NCBI GenBank assembly: GCA_964035015.1 | Contig: OZ036007.1 | Coordinates: 8,691,059-8,755,058 of the forward strand | DNA: 64,000 bases | Direction of reading: 5' to 3' | DNA from: Corallium rubrum | Taxonomy: Eukaryota > Cnidaria > Anthozoa > Scleralcyonacea > Coralliidae | Part shown: one piece after another, positions 32,673 through 50,403 of the stretch | Position numbering within the stretch: position 1 is the stretch's first letter | Layout: every line of letters begins with the position of its first letter | Notes under the pieces: model-generated | Seen by the model: the letters and a program-made list of their open reading frames with translations, nothing else | Database searches by the model: none | What the model was told of the DNA's origin: nothing | Made by a program: the position numbers and the translations under genes

Positions 32673-33221
32673 TTAATTATTCTGGTTTTTCAAGTTCTTC
32701 ACCATACACACACATTCAACTGAACACTGACATCCAATCTGATGTGCCTTCCTTCTTATTTCCTTAAAACCCATCTTGTTATAAAATGCTACTGAGTTCA
32801 ACGATGCTGACACTGTTAAACATTCTGCTCCTTTCTCGTTAGCCAGTGACTCCACTTTCTCAACCAACAGTTTACCAAGACCTCTTCTTATAAAACCAGG
32901 ATCAATAAACAATTCTTTTACTTCCATATTAACTCTTGGTGATAATTCACAGTCCGAGTCTTTAGCACCATCCTCAATAATATCATGTTCAATATGATGA
33001 ATTTAAAACCCAACGACAGTACCACCTTTTGCCATAATAATCTCTTTGTTTTTCAGAAAAGGAATATAAGTCTGTCTTCTTTGTTTTCCTGCCCAAATTT
33101 CAATTTCTTTATCATTGTAATAGCTAGCACAGATCTGTCGTATGGAAGAAGTGTGAATATGATAGATACGGTCAGCATCACTCTCTTTTCCTTCCTCCAA
33201 AGTAAACACAGATCTATCCAT
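32673..33221 (-). pseudogene. GNAT acetyltransferase, diverged copy with one in-frame stop
   Basis: A single frame runs from the ATG at 33221 to the stop at 32673, aligned throughout to the intact 181-aa copies, but interrupted by one TAA at 33003-33005. Compared with the intact genes the TAA is an extra codon between the Phe and Ile of the GF-IHH segment. Motif A (FIDPGFIRRGLGKLL) and motif B (NSVAFYNKMGF) are intact. Divergence from the other three shows it is older. Upstream, the shared promoter-like block ends at ~33290 where a Penelope-like tail begins, so any TEX261 exon-1 partner is lost. Could still make a C-terminal product from a Met after the stop. Confidence 0.85.
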
Positions 33222-33294
33222 TTTTTCACAATATATAGTGACTTAAACAAAGTACTTCACGTCTTTTCACATATCAGTGATAGATATCACGTTT

Positions 33295-33415
33295 CTCTCT
33301 GACGAAGGGCCTTCACTCAAAACCAGGCTGCTCGAAACGTTAGACTACTAACGTTCTCTGTTTCGGCAGTATATCTAACCTTACTATATTTCGATTGTTG
33401 TTTCTACACTGCCTA
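33295..33415. mobile_element. Penelope-like element 3' tail
   Basis: tctctgacgaagggccttc and ctcgaaacgttagacta followed by gtttcggcagtatatctaac. The same tail occurs at 45625-45735 (inverted) and 54300-54420. Confidence 0.65.
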
Positions 33416-33419
33416 CACA

Positions 33420-33950
33420 GCACAGGATAGGATAGGATAGGACAGGGCAGGGCAGGGCAGGGCAGGGCAGGGCAGGGCAGGACAGGATAGGATAAGATAG
33501 GATAGGATAGGATAGGATAGGATAGGATAGGGTAATAATAATAACTTTATTTTAAACTGTAAGACCCTTTCAGCTGTAAGAATAACTGGTATAAACAGGA
33601 TGAACAGTATTTACAATTATATAACTACCCTAGAAATGACTAACAATAATAATTACTATAATACAAATTAAAAACTACAAATATGACAATCGATGTCAGT
33701 TTCTAAAAGATAGTTAAAAAGCATCTGTTTAAAAGTGTTAAAAGAAGTAATTTCTCTAATGTACACGGAAGGGAATTCCAATCTTTGGCTCCTGCATATC
33801 GAAACATTGTCCTAGAATATGGATAGGATAGGATAGGATAGGATAGAATAGAATAGAATAGAATAGAATAGGATAGAATAGAAAATAGGATAGAATAGGA
33901 TAGGATAGGATAGAATAGGATAAAATAGGATAGGATAAGATATGATAGGA
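33420..33950. repeat. (AGGAT)n / (AGGGC)n array interrupted by a LINE tail
   Basis: Pentanucleotide blocks 33420-33535 and 33821-33950 flank 33537-33820. On the minus strand the insert ends in ...aaaataaagttattatta and encodes a decayed RT tail around FRYAGAKDWNSLP, i.e. a non-LTR retrotransposon 3' end. The microsatellite thus appears split by a LINE insertion. Confidence 0.8.
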
Positions 33951-34589
33951 TAAAACTTTATTTAACTATGCTAGCCACTTCAAATAAAGAAAGAGGTGTA
34001 GATAAGTAGATTACAAAATTATTAAAAATTTTAATATTTACACTACACTAAAAAAGAAGGAAAATTTAGTTACATGTTATTTAATATAGTGCGAGATTAT
34101 AATATTTAAAAATACAAAAAAACTAACATAGTTTAGTATGTCAGGCTAACAGAGGAAATGTTTGTATTAAAAGAGTAAATAGATTCACTATTTCCCACTG
34201 GACAAATAACTTTGAGTTTGACCGACTATGAATCAAATTGGATTTCTGATGATTTTTTTTAATATTGGCACCATTATTACCTTTAATTAACACATTACTG
34301 CCTGAGCTGGCCAAAAATGACCCTTTTATTTCTTTACTGTCTAACACCAGATGGTCTTACTTGTCGAAGCCTTAATGGAAGAATCCTCTGACATCCTAGG
34401 CTGCAATGGGTTAACAAGTGATAAACACAAATTCTGCCTGAGCTGGCTGAAAATAGTCCATTTTTTCTCTCTGTTAACACCACACAATTTTACTCATCAA
34501 AGGGATTGACAATCCTCAGATATCCTAGGCAAGAAAGGGTTAAATACTTCTTTGTTTTACTCTGTTTAACACCAGATGATTTTCCTTGT
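33951..34589. repeat. Degenerate LINE/MITE remnants
   Basis: Starts ctttatttaactatgctagc like a reversed LINE tail, then carries two copies of the 'gcctgagctggc...ctaacaccagatggt' MITE family (34290-34600). The ORF 34141-34347 has no recognisable domain. Confidence 0.55.
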
Positions 34590-34694
34590 CAATGGGAGAG
34601 CTCCTGGAAAGTTGGGAGTGACTGGGTTAACCTATCCCTTTAATAATCCGGTATCCATATTTAATCTTATTATGCACTGCAGCACTTTTTTCAC

Positions 34695-35240
34695 TTATTT
34701 TTTCTGTTTTTTTAAGTTCTTAACCATCCACATACTATCAATTGAAAACTGGTATGCAACTTGATATAGCTTTCTTCTGATTTTCTGAAAACCCATCTTG
34801 GTATAAAATCCTACTGCGTTCAATGCAGCTGACACTGTTAAACATTCTGCTCCTTTCTCGTTAGCCAGTGACTCCACTTCCTGGACCAACAGTTTACCAA
34901 GACCTCTTCTTATAAAACCAGGATCAACAAACAATCTTCTTATTTCTATTTGAATAATTTTTGGTGATAATTCACAGTCCAACTTTATAGCACCATCTTC
35001 AATATGTTCAATATGATGAATAAAGCCAGCCAAAGTACTGCCTCTTTTTATGATGATAATCTCTTTGTTTTTCAAACATGGGATATATGTTTCTCTGGTT
35101 TGTGTGCCAGCCCAAATTTCAATTTCTTTATCATCGTAATGGCTAGCACAGATCTGTCGTATGGAAGAAGTGTGAATATGACAGATACAGTCAGCATCAC
35201 TCTCTTTTCCTTCTTCCAAAGTAAACACAGATTCATCCAT
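34695..35240 (-). CDS. GNAT-family N-acetyltransferase, copy A
   Basis: 181 codons, intronless, ATG at 35240. Acetyl-CoA-binding motif A lies at residues 101-118 (LFVDPGFIRRGLGKLL, with the R-x-x-G-x-G signature RRGLGK) and motif B at 141-152 (NAVGFYTKMGF). The N-terminus (HTSSIRQICASHY..IEIWAG) resembles bacterial GNATs of unknown substrate more than metazoan histone or serotonin acetyltransferases (family knowledge). Substrate unknown; probably a soluble small-molecule or amino-group acetyltransferase. Divergent from TEX261 exon 1 with 260 bp between the two ATGs. Confidence 0.85.
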   Translation of the reverse strand: MDESVFTLEEGKESDADCICHIHTSSIRQICASHYDDKEIEIWAGTQTRETYIPCLKNKEIIIIKRGSTLAGFIHHIEHIEDGAIKLDCELSPKIIQIEIRRLFVDPGFIRRGLGKLLVQEVESLANEKGAECLTVSAALNAVGFYTKMGFQKIRRKLYQVAYQFSIDSMWMVKNLKKQKK

Positions 35241-35500
35241 TTTTTACAGTAAATAAATGGACTTGAAAATGAACAAAATTTGCAACACAACATGCAACCC
35301 TCAATAACCATTCACATAACCATTCAACAAGCAGTGTTAGCCCCAGTCTTTTCGGCCGTGGTTCGATATATAGCGACTTAAACAAAGTACTTCCAGTCTT
35401 TCAACGTCAAACTCGACCATTTTCAAAGGAAAAACTTGACTTATTAATTTTTATATTTGAATACTTTCTTTTCTTGAAACTTGATTGCAGTTCATTCGTA
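35241..35500. promoter_or_regulatory. Putative divergent GNAT / TEX261 promoter, unit A
   Basis: The only DNA between the GNAT ATG (35240, minus) and the TEX261 exon-1 ATG (35501, plus). It contains the block atatagcgacttaaacaaagtac shortened here as gcgacttaaacaaagtac, repeated in units B and C and also, truncated, upstream of the broken GNAT at 33235-33260. Bidirectional activity is inferred from layout only. Confidence 0.5.
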
Positions 35501-35567
35501 ATGTTCTTGTACGCCCTGAGCTGGCTGGCTACACTAATCCAAATACTGTTTTTGACGGTCGCTTTGG
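35501..35567 (+). CDS. TEX261: TEX261 exon 1, upstream duplicate A
   Basis: 67 nt: 22 codons beginning MFLYALSWLATLIQ plus one base, with a GT donor (gtaag). Same protein as the exon at 40209. Being about 6.7 kb upstream of exon 2, it could act as an alternative first exon or be inactive. Confidence 0.8.
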
Positions 35568-35588
35568 GTAAGAAGCAACGAGACTTAA

Positions 35589-36330
35589 TATATAATTAAA
35601 TTTCTTCAGACATAAACTTTATTAAGTCACAGACGTTTCGCCGATCAAGGCTTCTTCAGTGTGAGTTACAAATAGCATTATTTACGCCCAATATATACAA
35701 GCAAGACTAAATAAAAATACAGAGTGGCATAAAAGACTAATTAACTAGAGTAAAATATGTTAATTAAATGTCATAAAAATATGTAGAATAGCGACGGTTT
35801 ATATACAGATTGTTCTCCCGATGCAGCCGTTCATAATATTGTCTAGACGATTCTTTATTTCCAAAGCTTCTATACATCTCCGTTCATCTTGTTGTCTAAT
35901 GCTAGTGTGTAAAATTTTCCAAGTAATAGCAGAGTGATCGCATACAAACATCTCAAATCTCATAAAAATATATTATGCGATCACTCTGCTATTACTTGGA
36001 AAATTTTACACACTAACATTAGACAACAAGATGAACGGAGATGTATAGAAGCTTTGGAAATAAAGAATCGTCTAGACAATATTATGAACGGCTGCATCGG
36101 GAGAACAATCTGTATATAAACCGTCGCTATTCTACATATTTTTATGACATTTAATTAACATATTTTACTCTAGTTAATTAGTCTTTTATGCCACTCTGTA
36201 TTTTTAATTAGTCTTGCTTGTATATATTGGGCGTAAATAATGCTATTTGTAACTCACACTGAAGAAGCCTTGATCGGCGAAACGTCTGTGACTTAATAAA
36301 GTTTATGTCTGAAGAAATTTAATTATATAT
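35589..36330. mobile_element. Penelope-like fold-back element, unit A
   Basis: Arms 35589-35944 and 35974-36330 are reverse complements with a 29-bp spacer. The right arm encodes a 61-aa fragment (CDHSAITWKILHTN..RRCIEALEIK) resembling the region just after the GIY-YIG domain of Penelope-like elements. gccttgatcggcgaaacgtc is the 3' tail word. Copies lie at 38311-39068 and 40441-41197. Confidence 0.75.
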
Positions 36331-36334
36331 TTTG

Positions 36335-36337
<3 letters not shown>

Positions 36338-36391
<54 letters not shown>
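36338..36391. repeat. (AT)n tract, unit A
   Basis: Pure AT repeat between the fold-back element and the extra MITE; a second tract follows at 36972-37040. Confidence 0.9.
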
Positions 36392-36395
<4 letters not shown>

Positions 36396-36960
36396 TATTT
36401 ACAGAATGAGTGACCGTTCTGTATCGGGGTATACAGACACGAGGCGAAGCCGAGTGCCTGTATCCCGATACAGAACGGACACGAATTCTGTAAATGACTT
36501 CTAAAACGCCTATTAAGGTAACTAAACAAAAATAAATCATGTTAACAGCTGATAAACCTTCGAGGTAAGGTTTAATAGGCTACGAATATTAAATTAGTGA
36601 TACGAGCATGCGCTTTAATTTAATATTAGTCCCACATTTTCTATTCTAAGTGACGTGGCATAAATGGCCATACTGATCATCATTTGTTATTCAACAAATG
36701 TTGTTGGGCAACAAATGTTTGCATCTTCATCTTGTATGAGGACGCTACCAGCGTACCTCACTCAAGATAGTTGAATGCGAAGTGTCTGTACACTTGCTAC
36801 AGAACTGATATGATCAGTGTCTGTAAATGTGATACAGAACTGATGTTTTATTAAACAGTTCTGTATCACATTTACAGACACTGATATCAGTTCTGTACCG
36901 GGGTAAACAGACATTGATTAAACATTAATTTCTTTTGAATTTTCCTCATGAATTATTAAT
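36392..36960. mobile_element. MITE cluster present only in unit A
   Basis: Several inverted pairs of gttctgtatc and gatacagaac (for example ccgttctgtatcggggtata with its complement near 36465; atcagttctgtaccggggta at the right). Interrupts the (AT)n tract of unit A, so it inserted after, or was lost from, the other units. Confidence 0.65.
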
Positions 36961-36969
36961 GAGTTTTAG

Positions 36970-37049
<80 letters not shown>

Positions 37050-37260
37050 GTAATGTTTACAACACGAGCGGCCGTGTTGTATTGAATATAAAATCATGAG
37101 CCGAAGGCGAGTGATTGTATATTCAATACAACAAGGACGCGAGTCCTTGAGTCCTCAATGGGAGAGCTCCTGGAAAGTTGGGAGTGACTGGGTTAACCTA
37201 TCCCTTTAATAATCCGATATGCATATTTAATCTTATTATGCACTGCAGCACTTTTTTCAC

Positions 37261-37806
37261 TTATTTTTTCTGTTTTTTTAAGTTCTTAACCATCCACATA
37301 TTATCAATTGAAAACTGGTATGCAACTTGATATGGCTTCCTTCTGATTTTCTGAAAACCCATCTTGGTATAAAATCCTACTGCGTTCAATGCAGCTGACA
37401 CTGTTAAACATTCTGCTCCTTTCTCGTTAGCCAGTGACTCCACTTCCTGGACCAACAGTTTACCAAGACCTCTTCTTATAAAACCAGGATCAACAAACAA
37501 TCTTCTTATTTCTATTTGAATAATTTTTGGTGATAATTCACAGTCCAACTTTATAGCACCATCTTCAATATGTTCAATATGATGAATAAAGCCAGCCAAA
37601 GTACTGCCTCTTTTTATGATGATAATCTCTTTGTTTTTCAAACATGGGATATATGTTTCTCTGGTTTGTGTGCCAGCCCAAATTTCAATTTCTTTATCAT
37701 CGTAATGGCTAGCACAGATCTGTCGTATGGAAGAAGTGTGAATATGACAGATACAGTCAGCATCACTCTCTTTTCCTTCTTCCAAAGTAAACACAGATTC
37801 ATCCAT
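37261..37806 (-). CDS. GNAT-family N-acetyltransferase, copy B
   Basis: 181 codons, intact, differing from copy A at about two residues near the C-terminus (KPYQ for KLYQ; DNMW for DSMW). Same motif A and B. Start codons are 260 bp from the TEX261 exon-1 ATG of unit B. Confidence 0.85.
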   Translation of the reverse strand: MDESVFTLEEGKESDADCICHIHTSSIRQICASHYDDKEIEIWAGTQTRETYIPCLKNKEIIIIKRGSTLAGFIHHIEHIEDGAIKLDCELSPKIIQIEIRRLFVDPGFIRRGLGKLLVQEVESLANEKGAECLTVSAALNAVGFYTKMGFQKIRRKPYQVAYQFSIDNMWMVKNLKKQKK

Positions 37807-38066
37807 TTTTTACAGTAAATAAATGGACTTGAAAATGAACAAAATTTGCAACACAACATGCAACCCTCAATAACCATTCACATAACCATTCAACAAGCAG
37901 TGTTAGCCCCAGTCTTTTCGGCCATGGTTCGATATATAGCGACTTAAACAAAGTACTTCCAGTCTTTCAACGTCAAACTCGACCATTTTCAAAGGAAAAA
38001 CTTGACTTATTAATTTTTATATTTGAATACTTTCTTTTCTTGAAACTTGATTGCAGTTCATTCGTA

Positions 38067-38133
38067 ATGTTCTTGTATGCCCTGAGCTGGCTGGCTACAC
38101 TAATCCAAATACTGTTTTTGACGGTCGCTTTGG
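38067..38133 (+). CDS. TEX261: TEX261 exon 1, upstream duplicate B
   Basis: Same 22-codon exon with one synonymous change (tat for tac at codon 4) and an intact gtaag donor. About 4.1 kb upstream of exon 2. Confidence 0.8.
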
Positions 38134-38205
38134 GTAAGAAGCAACGAGACTTAATTTGTAAATATGGAGTTGAATACATTTAATTTTATATTTATATATA
38201 TATTT

Positions 38206-38214
<9 letters not shown>

Positions 38215-38275
<61 letters not shown>
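38215..38275. repeat. (AT)n tract, unit B
   Basis: Pure AT tract after exon 1, matched by 40333-40403 in unit C; a second, longer tract occupies 39068-39189. Confidence 0.9.
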
Positions 38276-38279
<4 letters not shown>

Positions 38280-38310
38280 ATAATTTGGGTACCATGTCTG
38301 GTGGATACGT

Positions 38311-39192
<882 letters not shown>

Positions 39193-39401
39193 ATGTTTAC
39201 AACACGAGCGGCCGTGTTGTATTGAATATAAAATCACGAGCCGAAGGCGAGTGATTGTATATTTAATACAACAAGGACGCCGAGTCCTTGAGTCCTCAAT
39301 GGGAGAGCTCCTGGAAAGTTGGGAGTGACTGGGTTAACCTATCCCTTTAATAATCCGATATGCATATTTAATCTTATTATGCACTGCAGCACTTTTTTCA
39401 C

Positions 39402-39947
39402 TTATTTTTTCTGTTTCTTTAAGTTCTTAACCATCCACATATTATCAATTGAAAACTGGTATGCAACTTGATATGGCTTCCTTCTGATTTTCTGAAAACC
39501 CATCTTGGTATAAAATCCTACTGCGTTCAATGCAGCTGACACTGTTAAACATTCTGCTCCTTTCTCGTTAGCCAGTGACTCCACTTCCTGGACCAACAGT
39601 TTACCAAGACCTCTTCTTATAAAACCAGGATCAACAAACAATCTTTTTATTTCTATTTGAATAATTTTTGGTGATAATTCACAGTCCAACTTTATAGCAC
39701 CATCTTCAATATGTTCAATATGATGAATAAAGCCAGCCAAAGTACTGCCTCTTTTTATGATGATAATCTCTTTGTTTTTCAAACATGGGATATATGTTTC
39801 TCTGGTTTGTGTGCCAGCCCAAATTTCAATTTCTTTATCATCGTAATGGCTAGCACAGATCTGTCGTATGGAAGAAGTGTGAATATGACAGATACAGTCA
39901 GCATCACTCTCTTTTCCTTCTTCCAAAGTAAACATAGATTCATCCAT
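39402..39947 (-). CDS. GNAT-family N-acetyltransferase, copy C
   Basis: 181 codons, intact. Differs from copy B at Met for Val near residue 5 and Lys for Arg in the motif-A lead (IEIKRLF). This copy is the nearest to the complete TEX261 gene and is divergent from its true exon 1 (ATGs 261 bp apart). Confidence 0.85.
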   Translation of the reverse strand: MDESMFTLEEGKESDADCICHIHTSSIRQICASHYDDKEIEIWAGTQTRETYIPCLKNKEIIIIKRGSTLAGFIHHIEHIEDGAIKLDCELSPKIIQIEIKRLFVDPGFIRRGLGKLLVQEVESLANEKGAECLTVSAALNAVGFYTKMGFQKIRRKPYQVAYQFSIDNMWMVKNLKKQKK

Positions 39948-40208
39948 TTTTTACAGTAAATAAATGGACTTGAAAATGAACAAAATTTGCAACACAACAT
40001 GCAACCCTCAATAACCATTCACATAACCATTCAACAAGCAGTGTTAGCCCCAGTCTTTTCGGCCGTGGTTCGATATATAGCGACTTAAACAAAGTACTTC
40101 AAGTCTTTCAACGTCAAACTCGATCCATTTTCAAAGGAAAAACTTGACTTATTAATTTTTATATTTGAATACTTTCTTTTCTTGAAACTTGATTGCAGTT
40201 CATTCGTA

Positions 40209-46567
<6,359 letters not shown>

Positions 46568-46654
46568 GGTCAAGAGAAATTGTGGGAAAAGACACTGCGC
46601 ATTATGATACAATTCAGCTTTTTGTCATTTGACGATAATTTCGCTTTCCACAGC

Positions 46655-46875
46655 TCAATAGGCGAGTTTCAGGGTGTTGCGCGCGCATTATTTTTCCAGA
46701 AAACTGGCAAGCTCCACTCAAAGTAAACATACTGTTTAAAATAGATACAGTTTCTGGATATTTAACACTGTTATTCTGCTGTTGTTGGCCCGCTATCACT
46801 TTGTTGCGAGCCCGCAGGAGCTCGCCAATTCCTTTGCAAAATGATGCGCGCGCAATACCCTGAAATTCGCCTATA
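46655..46875. mobile_element. MITE with TIRs downstream of TEX261
   Basis: Ends ataggcgagtttcagggtg and accctgaaattcgcctata, with gcgcgcgcat near each end. A half copy lies at 42550-42670, and the word ggcgaatttcagggta also abuts the MITE at 43857. Confidence 0.75.
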
Positions 46876-46904
46876 CTGGTGTAATTAAATGGGCTATGTA
46901 TATT

Positions 46905-47007
46905 TAACGGGAGCACGGGTGGCGTGTGCTGTTAGGGCGCTGCCTCTCACCAATAGTTAAGCCCAGTTAGACGGGGTTAGTACTTGGATGGGTGACCATC
47001 TGGGAAT
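46905..47007 (+). mobile_element. 5S rRNA-derived fragment (SINE-like)
   Basis: ggttagtacttggatgggtg followed by accatctgggaata matches the 3' half of metazoan 5S rRNA. The 5' half is degenerate (agttaagcccagtt), so this is not a functional 5S gene; more likely a 5S-derived SINE head. The tract immediately to its right belongs to the 1.37 kb palindrome. Confidence 0.65.
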
Positions 47008-48377
47008 AATATTACCAGGGTTAAGTCACGTTGGCCTGAAAAAAAGAGAAAAATCTTCTCGACGTTTCGAGCGAAGGCCCTTCGTCAGGAGAAATTAGTA
47101 AACAACTCACATGTGGTCACGCGTATTTATAGCAGAGCTACAATGGGAATCACGTGAACACATGTAAGCCAATAAAAACAAAGTAAACAAATAAATTAAT
47201 ATGTAATTTTAGCCTGTGTGCAGGTGCTGACCCAATTTGTGGTCAGCCACCTGCAAATAGGCAAAGAAACAGGTTATAAATTACTATTTAAATCATCGGA
47301 AAAAGGTTAAGGAAAAGGTGTGGAATATGGTGGTGGAGTGAGCTAAATGAAAGAGAATCGCTCATTGAGGCCGTGAGGGTGAATGGTACCAAGTTTGTAA
47401 ATGAGACGCATTTCTTGTTTACGACGAGTATCGTTACAACCTGTAATGGGCTGAATGGCACAGATTTTCATGTTGGAAAAGGAGTGGTTGGCACTGTTGA
47501 AGTGCCTGGCAACAGGTTTGTTTTGCACATTGTATTTGACATCACGAAGGTGTTCAACAAACCTGTCACCTAAACGTCTTCCAGTTTCTCCGATGTGAAG
47601 CATGGGACATTTACTGCAAGAGATACAGTAAATGAGGTTGGAGGAAGTGCAAGTGAAACTGTGGGTTATATTTAGACTCCTCAATTTCAATTTCGGCTCC
47701 AAAATGTAGGTTCAACATAACCCACAGTTTCACTTGCACTTCCTCCAACCTCATTTACTGTATCTCTTGCAGTAAATGTCCCATGCTTTACATCGGAGAA
47801 ACTGGAAGACGTTTAGGTGACAGGTTTGTTGAACACCTTCGTGATGTCAAATACAATGTGCAAAACAAACCTGTTGCCAGGCACTTCAACAGTGCCAACC
47901 ACTCCTTTTCCAACATGAAAATCTGTGCCATTCAGCCCATTACAGGTTGTAACGATACTCGTCGTAAACAAGAAATGCGTCTCATTTACAAACTTGGTGC
48001 CATTCACCCTCACGGCCTCAATGAGCGATTCTCTTTCATTTAGCTCACTCCACCACCATATTCCACACCTTTTCCTTAACCTTTTTCCGATGATTTAAAT
48101 AGTAATTTATAACCTGTTTCTTTGCCTATTTGCAGGTAGCTGACCACAAATTGGGTCAGCACCTGCACACAGGCTAAAATTACATATTAATTTATTTGTT
48201 TACTTTGTTTTTATTGGCTTACATGTGTTCACGTGATTCCCATTGTAGCTCTGCTATAAATACGCGTGACCACATGTGAGTTGTTTACTAATTTCTCCTG
48301 ACGAAGGACCTTCGCTCGAAACGTCGAGAAGATTTTTCTCTTTTTTTCAGGCCAACGTGACTTAACCCTGGTAATAT
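47008..48377. mobile_element. Penelope-like GIY-YIG palindrome
   Basis: Arms 47008-47669 and 47717-48377 are reverse complements around a 47-bp spacer. Each arm carries a GIY-YIG endonuclease fragment: 47343-47702 minus (119 aa) and 47783-48043 plus (86 aa), with the motif IGETGRRLGDRFVEHLRD and ending HPHGLNERFSFI, as in Penelope-like elements. The outer tails have gacgtttcgagcgaaggcc. Even the flanking ttaagtcacgttggcctga is duplicated in both arms. Confidence 0.85.
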
Positions 48378-48640
48378 TTGGATTTCAACCGTGGCCGACG
48401 CTGTCCTAGAAGCTTTCATCTGGGAATAACCTCGTTCTCGAGCTTGGACCATGTGAGTAGAGTTTAGTTGGTCTCTCCTGTGCTTCGAGGGTTTTTCGCC
48501 GGGTTCTCTGGTTTTCCTCCCTCCGTAAAATCAACACCATCTGGGATAGGAGTGGCGCCCACCCCTGCCTTAGGATAGTAGCCAAAGAAAGAGCAGCCTT
48601 CTGGCTACGGTCGACCAATAGATAGATGTCATCCTATTTT
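48378..48640. repeat. SINE-like segment after the palindrome
   Basis: Contains ggttctctggttttcctcc and ccctccgtaaaatcaac, words shared with short interspersed elements, and a second gggaataacctcgttctc. No gene. Confidence 0.45.
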
Positions 48641-49189
48641 TAGCAATTCTTACAAAAACAAAGTTGTCCTAAAATTCCTACAAAATCATCTGTGTTGTTT
48701 TTATAATTTTTTGTATCTATGCAGGTATCATGCATGCCTGCATGACCGAAGACAAAGAATCTGAAGACGGAAGAAACAACTTTTGATTAGCATTTTCACA
48801 TTGCGTCCGTCGTGGGCCTCTGTCCACACGTATCCGGTCTGTTTCTGCGGATTAGGCATCTGTCCATGCGTAAACCATGAAAACGCTCCCCCAAAACGGA
48901 ACTTTATACGAAAACGCCGTTTTCCCATCCTTTTTTTTTTTAAAAGTTGCGTTTTCATAAGGTTGTGACAGAACATTTAATACTGATCTTCAGTCGAAAC
49001 TAAACTGACTTGGATCTTGAGCTTGTAAGTTGTAACTTGTTAATAAAAGTCCCATTCAAAAGTTTTCGAGTGGGATGCTGTATTGCTGTAGGCCGCTCTG
49101 GTTCGTAACACAGCTGTCAATTATTCTAGTAACCATAGACAGTATCGAACAGTAGACACAGGAATTCATTTTGCTATTAACCCATTGCT
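48641..49189. other. Non-coding, possible MITE with aaaacgcc words
   Basis: Includes a 250-bp segment with gtccacacgtatccggtc and gaaaacgccgttttcccat that looks repetitive. ORFs 48728-48976 and 48783-48968 on opposite strands are shadows of each other and not credible. Confidence 0.35.
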
Positions 49190-50040
49190 GCCTAGGATGT
49201 CTGGTGTTAGCCAGAATAAAATAGGCTGGCGTTAAACAGAGTAAAATAGTCCGGTGTTAGACGGAGTAAAATAGTCTGGTGTTAGACAGAGTAAAATAGT
49301 CTGGTGTTAGACAGAGTAAAATAGTCTGGTGTTAGACAGAGTAAAATAGTCTGGTGTTAGACAGAGTAAAATAGTCTGGTGTTAAGACAGAGTAAAATAG
49401 TCCGGTGTTAGACAGAGTAAAATAGTCTGGTGTTAGACAGAGTAAAATAGTCTGGTGTTAGACATACTAAAATAGTCTGGCGTTAAACAGAGTAAAATAG
49501 TCAGTCTGGTGTTAGACAGTAAAATAGTCTGGTGTTAGACAGAGTAAAATAGTCTGGTGTTACACAGAGTAACATAGTCTGGTGTTACACCAAGTAACAT
49601 AGTCTGGTGTTAGAAAGAGTAAAATAGTCTGGTATTAGACAGAGTAAAATAGTCTGGCGTTAAACAGAGTAAAATAGTCTGGCGTTAAACAGAGTAAAAT
49701 AGTCTGGTGTTAGACAGAGTAAAATAGTCTGGTGTTAGACATAGTAAAATGGTTTGGTATTAGACAGAGTAAAATATAGTCTGGTGTTAGCCAGAGTAAA
49801 ATAGTCTGCCGTTAGACAGAGTAAAATAGTCTGGTGTTAATAGACAGAGTAAAATAGTCTGGCTTTAAACGGCAGAGTAAAATAGTCTGGCGTTAAACAG
49901 AGTAAAATAGTCTGGCGTTAAACAGAGTAAAATAGTCTGGCGTTAAACAGAGTAAAATAGTCTGGCGTTAGGCAGAGCAAAATAGTCTGGGGCCGTTTTT
50001 GGCCGGCTCAAGCAGCATCAGAGGGCAGCAATGGGTTAAG
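49190..50040. repeat. MITE expanded into a ~25-bp minisatellite
   Basis: Ends taacccattgctgcctagga and gggcagcaatgggttaa form a TIR. The interior is about 28-30 copies of agtctggtgttagacagagtaaaat-type units (written here as gtctggtgttagacagagta), with variant cgttaaacag units clustered toward the right. Short copies elsewhere contain one or two units. Confidence 0.85.
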
Positions 50041-50403
50041 AACTTTCTCCATCAAAATATTCTCTATATTGTCATTCCTTATAGACGTTTAGTGTTTGTC
50101 TGATCAACAACAATTTAAAGTGTCTGCCGAGTGTTTGCGTCACGACTTCGTTACCATAGTGATATTGTAGTATTTAGTTATCTGATGACACTGACGTCAG
50201 TAACCTGCGTTCACTCGTATAAAGTATAAAGTCTAAAAAAAGTTCTGAAGTAACATTTTTTACGCGAAGTTAGTATGTTTCAGTATATGCATGTTGGCAG
50301 TTGGGGTGTTTGCCATATCACCAGGGGCGTCGAAAGCGGGGAAGGGGCGTGGGGCCCCCACTTTGGGGGGGGGGGCAGAATATGTTTGGGGCCCCACACT
50401 TTT
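50041..50403. other. Non-coding flank with a GC-rich repeat end
   Basis: Nothing coding. caccaggggcgtcgaaagcg at 50320 and cgctccgacgcccctgcgg at 52784 are inverted and lie on either side of the 2.1 kb element, suggesting it inserted into another TIR element. Confidence 0.45.

Noticed and set aside
46905..47007. Functional 5S rRNA gene
   Set aside because: Only the 3' half is well conserved; the 5' half is degenerate, and it abuts a transposon palindrome.
47343..48043. Two independent GIY-YIG host genes
   Set aside because: They are the two arms of one Penelope-like palindrome, 5'-truncated and with retroelement tails.
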